A DNA stretch of 64,000 bases, from the NCBI GenBank assembly GCA_963732365.1, contig CAVSZC010000007.1, forward strand, positions 372,001 to 436,000, written 5' to 3'. Made by a program: the position numbers and the translations under genes. Source of the DNA: SR-FBR-E99 sp963732365 (GTDB taxonomy: Bacteria > Bacteroidota > Bacteroidia > Bacteroidales > VadinHA17). Shown piece by piece: positions 61,660 through 64,000 of this stretch; positions within the stretch are counted from its first letter, which is position 1; every line of letters begins with the position of its first letter. The notes beneath the pieces were generated by a model. The model saw only the letters and a list, made by a program, of their open reading frames with translations. It did no database searches and had not been told where the DNA came from.

Positions 61660-62349
61660 TCAATAGAAGATGGTTACAACCCATGCCCCGGGTTCATTTA
61701 TCAGAAATTTCAGGTCACAGCTGAGCATTGCCGTGTTGAAGGCATTGGGAGCATTGAACCTGATTCTACCCTCAAACGGATACTCAACATTCTCGATGCC
61801 GATAAAGGTAGACTGCCACGTTTCAGAGCCTGATGAGTAAGTCATGGTAATGTTGCTGATACTGCCAAGCGAGGTATCTCCTGACCTTGAGAATTTGTAT
61901 CTTACATAGACAGGTTTTTCTCCCATCTTCATGCAGGTTACCCTTCCTATGCTGTTGCGGTACTGGATGACATAGGGAGGAAGCACCTCTGCCCCCATGA
62001 ACTTGTCTTCCTTCCATACCCCCGCCATCAGGGAATCTTTTCCCTCCGACTTAAACGTATAAATTCCGTTCCCGTCTCGGAGCCCCTTTTTCCATTGACC
62101 CTCATATTTTTCACCTGTCTGCCAGACATAAATACCCTCACCGTCAGGATAACCCTTCCGGAATGAGCCCTTGTACTGGTCTATCCCGAATGCCTCGCCC
62201 TTGCCATCGGCGAGACCCTGCTTGCAGTCTCCCGTATAAGTGTCAGCTATCCTTGGTATCAGGACCTTGCAGCTTTCCTGTCCCTGCACCTGAATAGCGG
62301 TCAGGAGGAACAGAGACAATATTGCACATAATACAATTCCTTTTTTCAT
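61660..62349 (-). CDS. Exported MORN-repeat protein
   Basis: 229 residues with a signal peptide (cleavage near VQGQ). Three or four MORN repeats are visible from about 37 to 125: TYTGDCKQGLADGKGEAF, YKGSFRKGYPDGEGIYVW, YEGQWKKGLRDGNGIYTF and a degenerate fourth. The C-terminal 100 residues are beta-rich, with YVIQYRNSIGRVTC and ending FLINEPGAWVVTIFY. MORN repeats often lie at membranes or in surface proteins; no function can be given. It stands between a convergent sugar transferase and the SusD-like gene. Confidence 0.8.
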   Translation of the reverse strand: MKKGIVLCAILSLFLLTAIQVQGQESCKVLIPRIADTYTGDCKQGLADGKGEAFGIDQYKGSFRKGYPDGEGIYVWQTGEKYEGQWKKGLRDGNGIYTFKSEGKDSLMAGVWKEDKFMGAEVLPPYVIQYRNSIGRVTCMKMGEKPVYVRYKFSRSGDTSLGSISNITMTYSSGSETWQSTFIGIENVEYPFEGRIRFNAPNAFNTAMLSCDLKFLINEPGAWVVTIFY

Positions 62350-62434
62350 ATCGGGGTTTTATTAATTTTCAGTCAATGCCGGATGCTAAATAACAGCTTA
62401 CTGTTACAACAAAAATCGCACCATATAAAGTTAA

Positions 62435-62467
62435 TAAAAAAAAGAGACGCGCAATCTGCGCGTCTCC
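62435..62467 (-). terminator. Terminator after the SusD-like gene
   Basis: A 10-bp stem, GAGACGCGCA with TGCGCGTCTC around a three-base loop, is followed on the minus strand by TTTTTTTTATT. It lies 23 bases after the stop of the leftward SusD-like gene. Confidence 0.93.
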
Positions 62468-62489
62468 TCAGTTAAACCAGCTAACTGAT

Positions 62490-64000
62490 CTACTTAACGT
62501 CAGTAACCGTCGGGACCGGGTTCTTACGTGTATTCCACCATACCTGGCTCTGAGTGCCGTTGGTGCTGAACATACCTTCGTTGATGAGCTCGATCTTTTC
62601 GGCAGTCTGTGCTGCAGCAAGGTTCGTCGTATTGTATGTCTGCTCGCTGAGTGCATACTGAAGCCTGATCGGAAGACCAAGGTTCGGGTAATATGCTCCT
62701 TCAAGCTCATACTCGAATATTCTTGCGGGGAAACCTGTCCTTCTTATCTCAGCATATGCTTCGATGCCCTGTCCGAATATTGCAGCCCATTTCTGTTCGC
62801 AAATCTTCTGGAATTTCTGGGCATTGGTACCACTCCATACTACCAGCGGGTGAGCAAGATAGGTTGTGTAGTTCACAGGGAAGGGTGTCGTTCCGACAGT
62901 GATGTCATTTGCATAACCCCATGAAGGAAATACAGTTCCGCCGTTTATACAGCCCCATCTCTCCATCGAGGCAGCTATACCGCCTTCATATGCAGTCTTG
63001 GCAGCAGCATCATTGGCTGCGCGGAGGTAGTACTCAGCCTTGATGAACTGAACCTCATCATAGGTCATCACTTTTGATGTAGCACCTTCAATGAAAGCTA
63101 TCTCCGTTCCAAGCATCGATATTGAGGGGAAGTTAGCAGCTGTGATGCCCCTTCCATTCTGGAAACCAACATAATCAAGCGGAGGTGTTGCTACAGAGTT
63201 GGGTGTCGGCTGTGCATAAATATGAAGCCTCGGGTCAACCCTTGCCTCAAGCCAGTCAACCATTGTCTCTGAAATAGCCTGGTCTTTTCTTGCGAAAAGG
63301 GTTTCATAGATTGGGTTCCTGTAAGGAATGCCGGGCCATACCAGTTCAGCATTATCCGCATTCGATGTAAAAATCGGATAGTTTGTCGGGCTGGCTAGGA
63401 TGGCAGCTATCTGTGCATCAGCATTGGCCAGTGCAGCAGCACCTGCTGATGTTGTAACCGTAGTGCCTCCTGCCATATTATAGGTCCATGACCATGGCGT
63501 GCCGGCTGCGCGGTTCAGTATCCTCAGCTTGAGTGAGTTTGCAAACTTCCTCCAGAGGGTGGGGTCGCCACCGTAAAGGATGTCGCCTGTACCGAAGTTC
63601 ACCGAGGTACCGGCGAGCAGTTGGTTGGCCTCCTCAAGTTCTGCAAGGAGTGCAGGATAGATGGTCTCCTGTGTGTCATACACGGGGGTGATTGTTCCGT
63701 CAACATAGAGACCCTGGATTGCTTCTGAGTACGGGACATCGCCCCATGTGTCAGTCAGATAGAGATATGTCCATGCTCTCATGATCTTGGCAGCAGCCAG
63801 AAGTTTGTCATCACCTGACTCGGTGGTCTTGTCGATCACAATCTGCAGGTTCTTGAGTTCACTTGTATAAGGGCCTTCAAAATAGCTTGACATGTCACGA
63901 GGCATGTATCTGTCCTCATCAATGTACTGAATCTTGCACCACTGCTGGCACCATACGCCGAGGTATGTGTGCTGCATCCATCCGCCAAGCTGGCGGCTGA
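62490..64000 (-). CDS. SusD/RagB-like nutrient-binding lipoprotein, partial
   Basis: 503 codons are in the window; the start codon lies beyond the right edge, because in-frame codons (RQLGGW) continue upstream of the first visible Met at 63977. The SusD family's TPR-like helices appear as AAAKIMRAWTYLYLTDTWGDVPYSEA, in key part MRAWTYLYLTDTWGDVPY, and DPTLWRKFANSLKLRILNRA. The C-terminal part includes EIRRTGFPARI, with the helix-rich end. SusD-like proteins sit on the outer face of the outer membrane and pair with a TonB-dependent SusC-like porin to capture a polymer or peptide. The SusC partner should lie just beyond the edge. The substrate is unknown. The terminator follows directly. Confidence 0.9.
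   Translation of the reverse strand, partial: SRQLGGWMQHTYLGVWCQQWCKIQYIDEDRYMPRDMSSYFEGPYTSELKNLQIVIDKTTESGDDKLLAAAKIMRAWTYLYLTDTWGDVPYSEAIQGLYVDGTITPVYDTQETIYPALLAELEEANQLLAGTSVNFGTGDILYGGDPTLWRKFANSLKLRILNRAAGTPWSWTYNMAGGTTVTTSAGAAALANADAQIAAILASPTNYPIFTSNADNAELVWPGIPYRNPIYETLFARKDQAISETMVDWLEARVDPRLHIYAQPTPNSVATPPLDYVGFQNGRGITAANFPSISMLGTEIAFIEGATSKVMTYDEVQFIKAEYYLRAANDAAAKTAYEGGIAASMERWGCINGGTVFPSWGYANDITVGTTPFPVNYTTYLAHPLVVWSGTNAQKFQKICEQKWAAIFGQGIEAYAEIRRTGFPARIFEYELEGAYYPNLGLPIRLQYALSEQTYNTTNLAAAQTAEKIELINEGMFSTNGTQSQVWWNTRKNPVPTVTDVK

Noticed and set aside
1..64000. tRNA or rRNA genes
   Set aside because: I saw no cloverleaf with a GGTTC-type arm or rRNA signature in the intergenic gaps; a tRNA search program could settle this.

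Overview
The window looks like ordinary chromosome from a member of the Bacteroidota, most probably an anaerobic or facultative Bacteroidales-like lineage. The evidence is: a SusD/RagB-type nutrient-binding lipoprotein, a GldB-like gliding lipoprotein and a secreted protein with a type IX secretion C-terminal sorting domain, the fused MurF-alanine racemase, a one-chain glycine decarboxylase, an MqnE futalosine-pathway menaquinone enzyme, a DUF5686 outer-membrane protein, and repeated upstream boxes of the form TAnnTTTG (the Bacteroidota -7 element) in place of Shine-Dalgarno sites. I see no rRNA, tRNA, CRISPR array, transposase, phage gene or plasmid function. Gene density is high and many neighbours overlap by a few bases.

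Layout. 1-2225: a secreted S9 peptidase gene cut by the left edge and carrying one frameshift. 2458-11385: rightward genes for a small outer-membrane barrel, an aldo/keto reductase, a phytoene desaturase/synthase pair, a YfcC-type carrier, a CTP-dependent lipid-alcohol kinase-like protein overlapping a CDP-alcohol phosphatidyltransferase, and a polytopic membrane protein. 11572-16580 (leftward): HerA-like ATPase, TlpA-like lipoprotein, MeaB GTPase, DUF1573 protein. 16802-25881: a large propeller-barrel protein, M20 amidohydrolase, a 55-residue ferredoxin, GldB (leftward), a PorT-like barrel, NadE and a Crp/Fnr regulator. 25882-28924 (leftward): MurF-Alr and thymidine kinase. 29038-32970: conserved unknown, RsmI, DUF5686 protein. 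32974-39748: DnaB (leftward), IspE (rightward), then leftward biotin carrier, carboxyltransferase, LptG/F-type permease and Tgt. 39900-47523: glycosyltransferase, sigma factor, RsmG, L34, MqnE, PASTA protein, T9SS cargo, RluD. 47677-49569 (leftward): LemA and two TPM-domain proteins. 49681-50649: Ddl. 50681-55763 (leftward): MscS channel, GH15 hydrolase and fused trehalose-phosphate synthase/phosphatase. 55907-60177 (leftward): GcvP, MBL hydrolase, Pcm. 60237-64000: polyprenyl-phosphate sugar transferase, then leftward MORN-repeat protein and the C-terminal part of a SusD-like protein.

Functional themes: cell-envelope building (MurF-Alr, Ddl, lipid A export permease, sugar transferase, surface proteins), isoprenoid use (IspE, CrtI, CrtB, lipid kinase), propionate/methylmalonyl-CoA chemistry (MeaB, carboxyltransferase, biotin carrier), translation and rRNA modification (RsmI, RsmG, RluD, Tgt, L34), and an osmotic-stress operon (MscS, GH15, OtsAB). 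Between genes there are several strongly palindromic repeats, two of which contain the stop codon of the adjacent gene.

I do not find a convincing new defence or mobile system. The points most worth a second look are the lipid-activation gene pair, the propeller-barrel fusion, the lost zinc ligands in Tgt, the LemA-TPM block lying between RluD and Ddl among repeats, the osmotic operon, and the repeat elements.
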